Below are positions 1 through 11,300 of a stretch of 64,000 bases of DNA, piece after piece. Under the pieces are notes generated by a model, which saw nothing but the letters and a program-made list of their open reading frames with translations, was not told where the DNA came from and made no database searches. The first letter of the stretch is position 1; every line of letters starts with the position of its first letter. This DNA comes from Volvariella volvacea V23. Lineage: Eukaryota > Basidiomycota > Agaricomycetes > Agaricales > Pluteaceae. The stretch covers positions 73,602 through 137,601 of the forward strand of contig KB722755.1 in NCBI GenBank assembly GCA_000349905.1, read 5' to 3'. The translations under genes and the position numbers were made by a program.

Positions 1-2075
1 TCGACGCTCGTGCCCAAGCTCGGACTTACTGATCGAATGAAGTATGCCACCCAGCCGTGTCCCCCCTCGCAATCCCTGAGACCTTATCTAACTTGTCGTA
101 GATACCATCAGCCGCCGTTGCTCTTTGTAGGTGTTCCCGCCAAGTGTTGTCCGTCGTGATGGAATTTCTAATTGTGTTGACTCGGGGACACGAGTAAGTA
201 GGCTCAAGAGAATCGATAGATGATGGTTGTATGAGCACTTGTACGGGGTCGCGTGGACGCGTAGGGTATAGACCTATCAAGAGTGCAGATAGTACTTGAG
301 ACGTGATGGGGTTGTTTGTAACACCTGGACGTCAAGTGAGGAGCGAGTAATGACACACGTCGATGCTATAAAACGTACGGAAAGAGACCACTGCGGGATC
401 AAATGCCGGAGGAATCTTCAGAATTGGGAAGTAAACCGCTCGCAGGTCCTAATATATTGCAAGGATCAGGCATGGTTGGATTTAAAACGACACAAGAACA
501 TACCGAGCCATGTGCAATCGAGTCCTCAAGACCCTCTGGCGTTATCTGCGGGAATTGGCAACTGAAGCAGTCGATGAGAATATATTAGTTATTTCATCAT
601 CTTTGATACTCACGTTGAATTGATAAAGCCGGGCCCAACGGTGTTTGACCATGGGTTTGCCGGGTCCCTGGAGCCTTGCCACTGGACAGGACTTCAAAGT
701 CTGCTATAATAAATCGTATAGTCATGACACACATACCTGGAGACGACCAATACCTTTCGATCTGGAGTCGAAGTATGATGAGCTTGTCTCCCAAAGTCAA
801 AACTGATCAAGAACCTACGTAACCGAACCGTAGAGAGGGCCGTCGTTGGTACAATCCCAGCTTACGTCCTCCTCAAAGAACGTATTACTCCCATACGGCG
901 TTCGCTTATGGTGTCTCTGTATGACTTCCACGTACTCCAACTTGTACTGTTTCGGCGGAGTCCTACATTTATCGTAAGTACCAACAAAATGCAGGAAAAA
1001 CGAATAAAAAAACCTACACGTATTCCCGTTTCCTCACATGTGGCATGTTGCACCAATTATACATCCCATAGTCCTCATTCCTCACGCCAGAGGAATTAAA
1101 TATCCCTGGTGCGCCACTCCCCTCAAACGCCCAATCCAAACTATAGACTTGACTCTGGCTTTTAGGTGGATAATGCAGTGCCACTGCTTTCGCCAAATTA
1201 GTCCCTCTCAGCTGTAGCCCAAGTTTAAGCCCAAGTCCCATGAAATCAATCTCGGGAAACGTGGGCTCTGGAAGCAAAACGATCCCAAAGCCTAGGGCTA
1301 ATGAAACCAAAGCAACCATTGCCGTTGTCTTCCAACCGGAGGCAGGAGGATGTGCAGGAACGGGAGAAGAGTAATCGTCTTTTCCTGGAACGTCTTCTGG
1401 ATCAAAAGCTGATGCCGCTGCCCAAGCTGAAGCGTATTCTTCTGCTAGAACCAAAGGTGGGTTTGTAGGTTCACCTTTTTCTGATTCTTTTTGGGTTTTA
1501 GCTTCAACTTCGTTTGCGGTAACAGAGTCGGAAGATTCTGCGGCAGTTGAAGTATCGGTCGAAACAGAAGTGTTAGTGGACGCGTCCGAATTCGTGGATG
1601 GCGAGGGTGGTCGGGGAGGACTTGGAAGGGGGCGAGGCTGACAAGCGGGTTTGGGTGCCGAATGAGAAGTAGCCTGTGGAGCAGATGGGGATGGAGCAGC
1701 GGTAGAGGTCGAAGAAGAATTCAACGCAGACCCGAAGCTCAAGAATCTGGGTTTGAGTCGAAAGATGCTACCACCCATGCTCTTCCTTTTATTCTTGCCA
1801 TTGCGAACGTTCCTTCCATCATCCTCGCTTTCACCCTCCGGCGAGAATTCGCATAGCTGACCTTGCGTGCTACGTGGGAGCGGCCCGAACAGAGGTGTTT
1901 TGGCTTCTGGGGGTTGTAATGGCGACGGGGAGATTGGCTCTAGAGTCACGGCTGATGGCTGTTGTTCTGGCGTGTCCCCGACATCTGCCACATGCGACGA
2001 TGAGGAAGGGGCTGAAAGAGCGTGACTGGGTGTGGGAGAAATGATGGGGCCATTCTCTTGATTGGAATCTGCCAT
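1..2075 (-). CDS. Membrane-anchored histidine acid phosphatase (3' part beyond window)
   Basis: Seven exons can be joined in phase: 1018-2075, 819-962, 737-782, 614-681, 504-561, 379-448 and 30-324, ending at a GTAAGT donor, so the C-terminus lies off the window. The first exon encodes a long Ser/Pro/Thr-rich disordered N-terminus (about 240 residues) and then one membrane segment (TTAMVALVSLALGFGIVLL), which suggests a type II membrane protein with a lumenal or extracellular catalytic domain. Family marks follow: MYNWCNMPH, then the catalytic-type RHHKRTP, CQFPQIT, LEDSIAHGS, VTNNPITSQVL and YSCPR. These match the histidine phosphatase superfamily, acid phosphatase branch. The family motif is usually RHGxRxP. 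Here Gly is His, while the nucleophile His and both Arg remain. Substrate is unknown. The HAxD-type proton donor motif would lie in the missing part. Confidence 0.85.
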
Positions 2076-2655
2076 GCTTCTACAGCACGTTCGTCGTTTC
2101 CTGGTCGTGTGAGGGGAGATGAGCTGGCGAGTTGAAGGAGATAATTATGGGTGTAGATGAGGAGGGGGAGCAGAGAACGTTACTATGCGGCATTCTCTAA
2201 TATGAACATTCCATTAAACTGCGCCCTGACCGAAAAATAAAGCAACGAAACAACGTGTTTATCCTCATGGCCATCCGTCCTTTGTCGTCCTCCTCGAAAC
2301 AAATCGTAGCCGAGAGCTCTTTGTTTGCAACTGATTGAGTATGTTCTGCAAGCTTCAGCTCCTCGGCTCACCGACCAGGCGAATTGTAATTTCAATTTGA
2401 AGCGGAGGACGAGCTTTGAAGATTCATAAACAAATCACGTAGCCTCCAGCAGTTTGGGACGAAACATTGTCGTGGTGGCAAGTTCGGAAACCGCGTGCAT
2501 ACCCTCTGGTTCTTTGACAAACGACGGTGATACAGCCTCATGCAGGAACGGCAAAGGAACTTCGTTTGCCATATCCTCAAGGGTGATTTGCAATGCGTGG
2601 ACTTTCCAGATTGAAATGAGAATCAATACATAGCATATGGGCAATCCAAACAAAG
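2076..2655. other. Intergenic, no convincing gene
   Basis: This is the promoter side of the phosphatase and the 3' side of the F-box gene. On the minus strand 2435-2653 is open and would encode one hydrophobic segment (ICYVLILISIW), but it has no supported splice link to the F-box gene, whose own stop is at 2656. I treat it as 3' UTR or chance. Confidence 0.4.
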
Positions 2656-3129
2656 CTACACTAAAATTCCATCCTCATAGGCCAGCGCTCCAAGTTGCAA
2701 TGCAATATTCCAAATCCTCCTTCTATTTCTCATACTACAATTTCTCCTACAGGCTCTGGCATAATTCAACCATGGCGCATCACCGACAATATCCCTTTCG
2801 TCAACATCACCCTTCAACCACTCCGCGACCCAATACTCTGTCTCTTCTTTAGGCCAAGATTCTGTGCGACTTCGACCCGGTAAATTTGGCACAGGGAATA
2901 GCCAAGGTTCTTCCAGTAATTTGAGATATGCAATAGAGTGGATATAGGGTAGCAGTACTGCACGAGAGTGCGTCGAGATAGAAATGAGGGTCGACAAAGA
3001 TTCAATAGGAAGCAGGTCCGCAATAAGTTCCAGAATGTCGAAAGGAAGCGAATTGAAGGTGGCTGGATGCTGTATTGGGTCCGTATCGTCTTCATCCATT
3101 GAACCACCGCAATCCATCAAAGGGCCCAT
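2656..3129 (-). CDS. F-box protein
   Basis: A 157-residue single exon. An F-box lies at about residues 25-70: LPFDILELIADLLPIESLST, then a helical stretch with LPYIHSIAYLKLL. The tail (WLNYARACRR, MRNRRRIWNIALQL) recalls the end of lineage-specific Agaricomycete F-box proteins, which act as substrate adaptors of SCF ubiquitin ligases through Skp1. An acceptor (CTCTTAG at 3131) directly precedes the ATG region and would join in phase to a donor at 3204 in the upstream gene, so this could instead be the last exon of one longer protein. An F-box at the N-terminus of its own gene is the simpler reading. Target unknown. Confidence 0.6.
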   Translation of the reverse strand: MGPLMDCGGSMDEDDTDPIQHPATFNSLPFDILELIADLLPIESLSTLISISTHSRAVLLPYIHSIAYLKLLEEPWLFPVPNLPGRSRTESWPKEETEYWVAEWLKGDVDERDIVGDAPWLNYARACRRNCSMRNRRRIWNIALQLGALAYEDGILV

Positions 3130-3178
3130 ACTAAGAGTTTCCGCTATTGGGAATCTGGAGGCTATTACTACCTATCCG

Positions 3179-4093
3179 TCAGACCGACCAGAAATTGACA
3201 TACCTATCGGGCCGCACCATCGCCCACAAATTCCCAGGTCCCATCCAAGCTTCTTCAACAAGTTCATCATCAGTCTTCCCTGCTCGGCTGAGAAACTCGT
3301 CCCACCAGCGTGGTTCTTCGTCCTCTAGCTCATCCGGAATTTCGGCTAGTGCAGGCCAATAGGCATACCTATTCATATGAACACGGCGAAGTGGCCCATA
3401 ATCAACACCATATACGGTGCCATTGTCGCGATACCAGGGCGGCCCATCACGGGAGAAGAGGCGGTATAGGTGGTGAGGCTCTAATTGAGGGCAAACGTGC
3501 CGTAGAATTTGGTACGAAGTAAACGTCATCAGGTAGACACCATTTTGGACGGTGTAGCGACTCTGAGGGGTGGTGGCCGATACGTAGTCGCCTAGGTCTG
3601 GATTTTCGCCAGGAGTGACATCGAAGATAACCACTGCGTCACCTTCATTAGGCGGGTGGCGTCCTATAGTTGTCAATATGTACATGTCGTATTGAGCAGT
3701 TCCTCCCACCGAGACGACCGGAAAACGAGGAACCTACTCGCAGGAAATTCAAAACCATTCTCGCCTTGAGATATGGTGGACGCAAGTATTATATAGTCCT
3801 TCGACGCTTCAACGTCCTCCGTTGAATACGACATCCGAGGGAACAACGCTGAAGCCACATTAGGCAAGTCTCGCTGAAGCGCTTCAACGAGCTAAAGACA
3901 TCTGCTCAGTAGCCATAAGGTAAATCATAGGACGCGACACTAACCTCTGTAGGGCTTTCCAGATAACGTGCACCGGTAATCTTGTGGAACACAGACGAAG
4001 ACAATATTAGGGCACATCCAGTGGCGAAGGACAGGGAGGGATTAGGAACACCCTAGAAACTTCACTCACTGAGCAAAAATGATCAGAGCTCAT
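3179..4093 (-). CDS. Unrecognised protein, possibly joined to the adjacent F-box gene
   Basis: Exons 3945-4052, 3738-3891 and 3204-3663 (or to the stop at 3179) join in phase through canonical introns (GTTAGT...TTTAG, GTAGGT...TATAG). The product is acidic and Trp/Tyr-rich, with no signal peptide or membrane segment. Recognisable strings are FHKITGARYL, LFPRMSYSTEDVEASKDYII and MGPGNLWAMV. I do not recognise a domain. Its last donor (3204) can splice to 3130, fusing it to the F-box reading frame. The 5' end is odd: an ATG at 4091-4093 reaches the first exon only across a 17-bp segment (4053-4069) that looks like an intron but is too short. Function unknown. Confidence 0.45.
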
Positions 4094-4980
4094 AACAGAC
4101 CAGAGAGGGGGGTGGACTTTGATTCCGCTCCTCCACCCGCTCTAAATATGAGAGCAACAAAAACCACATGACCAACGACGGAAGTAACCCTTTGAAAAGT
4201 TTCAAAGTTGATGGATGATGTAGGAGGTTTTATCGATGGCTTGATAGGTTCTTGTGCTTTTTTCAGGGTTCAACAGGGTCAAGGGTAAGCTTTGAAGGTG
4301 TTTAACCAAGTGATTTTGAATATGCCTTTGAGGGCCAAAGGTTCCTACGCCTACAACAGGTCAGAGCCCTGCGGAGAAAGGCTGAACAGGCCCGAAATGC
4401 ATCTTAACGACTGCCGCTCTAGCCAGATGAACGACACGAACCAATGAAGCAGAAATCAACGCCCAGAGCATGCACAAACCAACTCCATCTTGTGTTAGTA
4501 ACGCGCGGTTGAAATTTAGCATCACGGGATATGTCGACGTCATGCCTCATGTGTCCCTATGCATCAAAAGATCTGACCTGCCTACTGTATATGCTCGGAT
4601 AACGGAAAGGCATGTAATAAACCCACCAAGCTCTGGCGGCGTTCATTTTGATAAGCCCGGAATATTAGAATGACGTCAATGAAATGGAGATGATATTTGA
4701 CGCTAGAACATAGGAGGAGTGGTTGGTGGGCAACCTCGTTGGCCAACGTTTGACAAAATTTAGGTGTGCATCTTGGCCATGGAGCGGGAATCAAGCGGAA
4801 CATCGAGCCAGGATACAGGCCACGAGCTCGTGCTCACGCTGAGAAAAGACTCGTATGCAACCCCAGATAAGGTTCTTGGATGAGGTTGACGTCCATGTTG
4901 TGGTTTGATGTGGACGCCACCATTGTGACGGGCCAGGTGAGGGTTCACCAGACCACTCATCACCAAACTGTGATGATCTC
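4094..4980. other. Intergenic, nothing recognised
   Basis: Open stretches on the minus strand (4361-4543 with a hydrophobic run LCMLWALISASLV, and 4582-4803) are short and show no homology or coherent splicing. The last part should hold the site-2 protease promoter. Confidence 0.35.
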
Positions 4981-6982
4981 ATGCCTGCTACCTTCATTCA
5001 TGCACTCTCTGGTCTAGCACTGTTCTGGGCGATCGTCCATGTCATTGCATACTCAGTCAAAAAACCAAGCAGCACTGTTCTCCCATTCAGTTCAGTTCGG
5101 CCCCTTCGTCATTCACGGAAGCCGACTAGACTGAACCTTCACAAATTCATTCTCTCAATTGAAACGAGCTCCTACAACACGGCGCATGATGCCTTAACAC
5201 GCCGAATCACGAGGAGTGGACTTAGCAAGCGACTCCTCAAGGCTTGCTATGACGTTGGGATTGTCGTTGGCGTCATCGGAATGCTAGGGGCTTTTGCCTT
5301 GTTGGGCTGGACAACCATTCAATACTCTACCATTCTAGCAAAGAGCTTCCATCACTTCTTGGTTCATGATACCCTCCGTGAAGGTGCAATTGTCGAAAGG
5401 CTGTCAAAGAGGGCTGCAATACCTAGTAGCCATACACACGATGAAACGAGTGCAGCTCTCTTGGCATATGATACCACTATTCAACCAATTGTACGTTTTT
5501 AAACACTCTGTCATCTCCATTGGTGTAACATATATCGCATTCAAACCGTCCTAGATTCCTGGATTGACTGTGCCGCTGAGCCATACACCAGTCATCCTTC
5601 TCTCCGTCCTCATCTGTCAAATAATTCACGAACTAGGTCACGCCCTATCAGCCACCCTGTGAGTCTTTCTCTCCAGATAACATCCTGTCAACTCATCAAG
5701 CCTAAAAGTGACCAACTACCCATCTCATCAGCCGGTCTATCTCTAACTCTAATACTCCCCTCCGCATTTGTCTCCTTCCCAACCACATACTTATCTTCGC
5801 TCCCATCGAAATCAAAAGCCCGAATCACCGCAGCCGGACCTTTTCACAACTTTGCCTTCTGGTGCTTCTTACTCCTTGTCTCAGCCAGCGGCATTGGGCA
5901 GGTCGTTCAAAACTTATGCGGGTATAGAGACATTAGCAAAGTCGGAAGAGTAGTTTTAAACGTGGATGTGGTGGGTTCGGTGCTCCTTACTATCCAGTAT
6001 TCCCAAAGCTAAAGAGAGGGGAAGTAGGACTCACCTTTGTATGAGCACCTCCCACCAGGGACTCTAATCACTGCCCTAGACGATACAACCATAGGAAAGG
6101 ACAACACAACCACAGATAACTGGATATTCTATTTGAACAACGAACACCAACTCCCTGTCGAAGGGTGGTGCATTGGAACGGAATTCTCAGGTATGCCCTG
6201 CATTCGTATCTTATTAACGATCCAAGTCACTGAAAATAAGTCACAGATGCACCGACGAGTTGTTGTAACAGCAACAATCGAAAATCTGACGAACATCTTG
6301 CTTGCTTCGTATCAGCGGCATGGAAAGGTTGCCTAGATCCTGTGCCCATCTTAACCGCTCCAGCCAATAACACCCGGTGTTCTGCCACAACTGCCTGCTC
6401 AGGAGAGCAAACATGCGTTCATCCCCACTCAAGGGAGCATCTACTACGAATCACGGCATCTCAGTCCCGGGAGGATCCCTATGTAATTTTGTGGAGGGGT
6501 CCCCGCGAAGAGGTTATGGAAGAAGGTACGTGTTTAGGCAGTTCATTCACTTCTACGCGTTCATAAAGCCCTCAGTTCACGTTGGTACTATATTTCCAAG
6601 CCTCTCGTTCTTACCGATCTGGTTACCAAGTCTCGTGTCGCTCTTTTATGAGTACGTGCGAGCCCCACAATGACGACCTGCTGACCAAAGATTTTTTAGA
6701 TACCTAGAAACCGTCACATTATCCTTATTCATCTTCAACCTTCTACCCCTGACTGGGTTAGATGGGGCTAAATTCTTGCAGTATGTTACCGACTGGGGGG
6801 AGGAGGGCAGCGGGGGGAGTGCTGAGATCTACGACGTTGAAGCTTTGGAGCGCCGTCAGTCAGACATTCCTGGATCATCACTTATCCTACCCAAAATACT
6901 GCGCGTCATCCCTATCCTCACGCCATGGATGCTAGGGTTTTGCACAATCGTCGCAATAGGGAGGCTTTGGGTAGTCCATTAA
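4981..6982 (+). CDS. Site-2 protease (S2P/MBTPS2-type intramembrane zinc metalloprotease)
   Basis: Seven exons (4981-5490, 5555-5658, 5709-5970, 6028-6190, 6247-6525, 6576-6651, 6700-6982) give 558 residues. The zinc-binding HELGH lies in a membrane segment (VILLSVLICQIIHELGHALS). The third metal ligand motif is at the C-terminal end (FNLLPLTGLDGAKF), within another hydrophobic segment. The N-terminus and C-terminus are hydrophobic, as expected of a polytopic ER/Golgi protein. Between the catalytic halves is a Cys-rich lumenal-type insert (CCNSNN, CFVSAAW, CSATTACSGEQTC). S2P makes the second, intramembrane cut that releases membrane-bound transcription factors such as fungal SREBP. Exon 3 uses the acceptor CTAAAAG, which keeps the frame, rather than the nearby CATCAG, which breaks it. 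Complete catalytic set, so likely active. Confidence 0.9.
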
Positions 6983-7191
6983 GGCATGTAGGAGGTATAC
7001 AGGGGAGGTAATGATGCGGACCCAGATCTTATGATTAATTGTAAAGCTTGGGAAGGAATGCATGCATAGATTTTTGGAGGTTCGTAATGAATGGGGCATA
7101 CGCTTCTGCATATAATCTTCCCAACTCTCTCTCCCGTCGTACAAGTCGTACAATGCCAAAATGAAATAAATCACCTAGCCAGAAGATGCGA

Positions 7192-7641
7192 TTACTTCTT
7201 GGGTGTGGGTGTGACCTCGGAGACAGTGAGGCCTAAAAGAAAGCAAGAAACATTTCACTGGCCATTCCGGACACACAGGTGTAAAAACTCACCAGGAGGC
7301 AAGCTCTGCTTTAGCTTCTCTGCCTTCTCAGCATCATCCAGCGATAGTGTATAGAGGTATCGAGAGCAGCGTAGCTTGAACTTTGTGACGGGCTTCTTGC
7401 CAGGCTTTGAAGCAGCTACTCTCTTGATGCGAGCCTCTGCAAGGCAGAAGGGATGATAGGAATTCATAGTAAGCGCCACGCCATCGCCTTACAAAACACC
7501 ACAGATCAACGCACGGCTAGCATCCTTTCGTCGGGCGAATTCGAGGAATTGCTTGATATCCTTGATTTCTTTGGGCTAGATATCGTCGGATGTTATAAGC
7601 ACAGTGGAGTCTCGCTCAAAGATGTTAGATAGACTTGCCAT
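7192..7641 (-). CDS. RPL38: Cytosolic 60S ribosomal protein eL38
   Basis: Four exons (7639-7641, 7515-7575, 7293-7436, 7192-7232) give 82 residues, the usual eL38 length. Diagnostic strings are [33 protein letters not shown] and [16 protein letters not shown]. The first exon is only the ATG. The codon is followed directly by GCAAGT, so the first intron (7576-7638) is of the GC-AG class and ends TCTAG before the conserved PKEIKDIK. No GT donor in reach restores the conserved N-terminus. Convergent with the site-2 protease gene (stops about 210 bp apart). Confidence 0.93.
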
Positions 7642-8301
7642 TGTCGTCGACGGTCTTGCGGTTGACTAGTATATTTCTTTCGTCAATGTCCAAGTTGTGG
7701 CTCAAACCTTAATTTCAAAGATGTACAGTATTCCTCGGCATTTACCGAGCCAATCACACCGTTTTCTACTTAGCATACTGTGTTCGGCATTTCCTCCAAG
7801 ATACGTGCATAGAGTTGGAACTAAGCAGAGTGTGTTGTAATAAGTGGGTTCAACTCTCGCGGCTTCGACTCGCGAAAATGTGATCACCTAGAGAAGACCT
7901 GAGAAAGCGGGTATGATAGATTGCTATGCCGGTGAACTATTGAAGTCTTAATTGGTTTAAGGTGCGGCAATTCTGCTTGAGATTCCACTTCCTGGGAGTA
8001 TATATGACCAACAGCCCGCATTGAATATTGACCCTCCACATACTTAGGGAAATTTATGTGAGCGTGAGCCGGCTATTCTGGTTCATTCACGTGATCACCG
8101 GGATGACCACGTCAAGCACCTTGGCGGCGGCAAAAAAAGTTCAGCTCTTGCTCCTTTGCATCTGCCTGGGAGGTTCGCCGGGCATCGCTCCCGACGTCTT
8201 TATCTCCTCTTTCTTTATTCCTAGACTCCTCTATCTCATTCTCCAATAAACGAAACGGCGGCACGAACATTCAGCCCATAATCGCATTCTAGTAATTTCT
8301 A
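7642..8301. other. Divergent promoter region, nothing coding seen
   Basis: It separates eL38 (-) from SPF1 (+). It should carry the promoters of both. A long 5' UTR for SPF1 or an upstream in-frame start cannot be excluded. Confidence 0.4.
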
Positions 8302-11300
8302 ATGCAAGTACTCTCATGCTCATTCCCTAGCCCCACAGCTCAACACCGTTCAAAATTTAGGGTGGCGGTTCGAGTAGACTCCTCCGAGATCTCGGGGGCG
8401 AGTCTACATAGAGCTCTTCCGTGGTATTACCACTTGTACACAGTTCCATTTCTCTCATTTTATCCGTTATTGGCCTACACGTACTTCATCAAGTACGACG
8501 AATGGCTAGTCAGTGAAGAGTGGACATTTTTAGCATGCGTTTCTCTGTGGGGTGGACATGCTCTGAGTTTTTTGGTGACAAGATGGAGTACTGGTGCTAA
8601 GGCCTGGGTCACAACAGTCAAGGTACGTGGGGTCGCTTCAAGAAAACTTGCTGGCCGAAACTTACCATTCGCGATTAGGCGCATTCAGTGGAAGATGCAG
8701 ACTGCATTCGTATCATTCCTCAGCAGCATCGTGGTTCTGGTGAAATTGTTCCTCTGAACAAGCGGGACCCATCCAACATCGAAACGTACAGCTTCAGCTA
8801 TCAACGGGATACCTACACTCTCGCATCATCTTCTCCCATTATGTTTGAGAGACTGCCCTATCCTTCTACTAGCCGCCCTCCCCTTGGTACATTCTCTCGA
8901 CCCGCTGGGCTCTCAACATCCGAGATTCCTAACCTATTATCGCTCTACGGCACGAACGAGTTCAACATTCCCATCCCCTCGTTCACGGAACTCTTTGGCG
9001 AACATGCAACTGCTCCGTTCTTCGTGTTCCAAATTTTTTGCGTGGCGTTGTGGTGTTTGGATGAATACTGGTACTACAGCTTGTTCACGCTGTTCATGTT
9101 AATAGTGTTTGAGTGCACAGTGGTTTGGCAGGTATGTTTTCATTCCACTCTGTGTGGAGGCATATATTAAATTTAAATTATTTAGCGTGTTCGTACATTG
9201 ACAGAATTCCGCACAATGTCTGTCGCTCCGTACCCAATCCAAGTCTACCGCAATGGGAAGTGGGAAGAGATTCAGAGTGATAACCTGTTACCTGGAGACG
9301 TTGTTTCCATTGGTAAGTGAACGATGAATTTGCTAATGGTCTAGTTATTCAACCCTTTCCTATATAGTTCGCAAGCAGACCGAAACAATCATTCCCGCTG
9401 ATATTCTACTCATTCACGGCACATGCATCGTCAATGAGGCTATGCTCTCGGGCGAATCCACGCCATTGTTAAAGGAATCTACGCAGCTATTGGATGGTTC
9501 AGAAAGACTGGATGCTGATAATACACATAAGAATGCTGTCCTATTCAGCGGAACCAAACTCCTTCAAGCGGTTAGCTCGAGTATGAAATCACCCACCTAC
9601 TAGATCCTCTATTCTGACCTTTCGTAGGTGAATTGCTTGCAACCATTAAGACACCAGACGAAGGATGCCTGGGTGTCGTACTACGCACAGGCTTCGGCAC
9701 TTCGCAAGGTCAACTTGTTCGCACCATGATCTTCTCCACTGAACGTGTTTCTGCAAACAACCTGGAATCGTTCTTGTTCATTGGATTCCTCCTGATTTTT
9801 GCCATCGCAGCAAGTTGGTATGTTTGGGTTAAAGGTTGGTCAGAATTTACGCAGGTTTATCATGCCCTTGAGCTGACAACTATTAGGTATCGAACGGGAG
9901 CTCAAGAAGTCCAAACTCTTACTCGACTGTATTCTCATCATCACGAGCGTTGTGCCTCCTGAACTCCCCATGGAGTTGTCTCTTGCTGTAAATGCGTCTC
10001 TGGTAGCACTGTCCAAGTTTGGTGAGCGAGTTGGGGGGTATATTGCCCTTACATCATTAACCTTGTCTTGTTATAGCCATCTTCTGCACAGAGCCTTTCC
10101 GAATCCCATTTGCTGGTCGCGTGGATGTTTGTTGTTTCGATAAGACGGGGACCATTACGGCAGAAAATTTGGTACTTGAAGGCATCATTGGTGTGCAGTG
10201 CGTATTTTACCCACAAGAAATTGTACTACGAGGTTCTCAGCTTCAATCATGCTTAGCCCCTCGGATCCAAAAAGACTTATCAACGTCAAGGAGACTTCTC
10301 GGGAGACCACACTTTGCTTGGCCGCCGCTCACTCATTAGTTAAGTTAGACGACGGGACTATTGTAGGTGACCCAATGGAGAAGACAACATTGGATTCACT
10401 CGAGTGGACTTTGAACAAAGGCACGTTAACTACGTTTCTATCGTCTTTTCTTCCGCATATTCACGACTTACTCTCAACAGGCGATGTGATCACCCCCACC
10501 AATAACAACGCACCTCACCGAACCCTCATCCACATTCGCCGCAGATTCCAATTTTCCTCTGCACTCAAACGCATGTCAACTATTTCAGCTCTTCCTAGCG
10601 GAAAGACTCTAGTCGCAGTCAAGGGTGCACCAGAGACTATCAAAAAGATGTTAGCACATGTTCCTGCGCATTACGATGATACCTATAAGGACTTCACGAG
10701 AAAGGGTGGTAGAGTTTTGGCCTTGGGCATGAAGGAAATGGAGAACATGTCAAATGACAAGGTTTGAACCTCTCGTCTTGGTCGCTATGCACACACCCTA
10801 ATCACTTGGTATCATGATTTATAGATTAATAAGCTACCTCGAGAGCAAGTTGAGAGCAATCTGATTTTCGCTGGGTTCTTGGTGTTCCATTGCCCTCTCA
10901 AGGAAGATGCTGTCGCTGCATTGAAGATGTTGGCTGATTCATCCCACCGAGTATGTAGTTATCTTTTCACTTTCTTGCTCCCTCCTGACATAGTTTCAGT
11001 GTGTCATGATCACTGGTGATAATCCATTAACAGCAGTGCATGTCGCTAAGGATGTTGAAATTGTCGATCGTGAAACCCTTATCTTGGATCTGCGTGAGGA
11101 TCCCAGGGATGAAACAGGTTCGTGTTACTCTTTCGTAAAATTTCTTAAATCTGATACACAATGCCTCCAGATCTCATTTGGCGCACTGTAGACGAGACTA
11201 AGATAATACCGGTCAATCCAGATGAACCCCTCGACAGCTCTCTATTTGATGAATACGATATTTGCATCACCGGCGCTGCGATGAAGCAATTCTATGGCAA

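Noticed and set aside
2435..2653. Hydrophobic minus-strand frame as C-terminal exon of the F-box gene
   Set aside because: The only splice that fits would remove the conserved C-terminal motif of the F-box protein, so the stop at 2656 is preferred.
4361..4803. Small minus-strand membrane-protein-like frames
   Set aside because: Short, interrupted, with no supported start or splice links.
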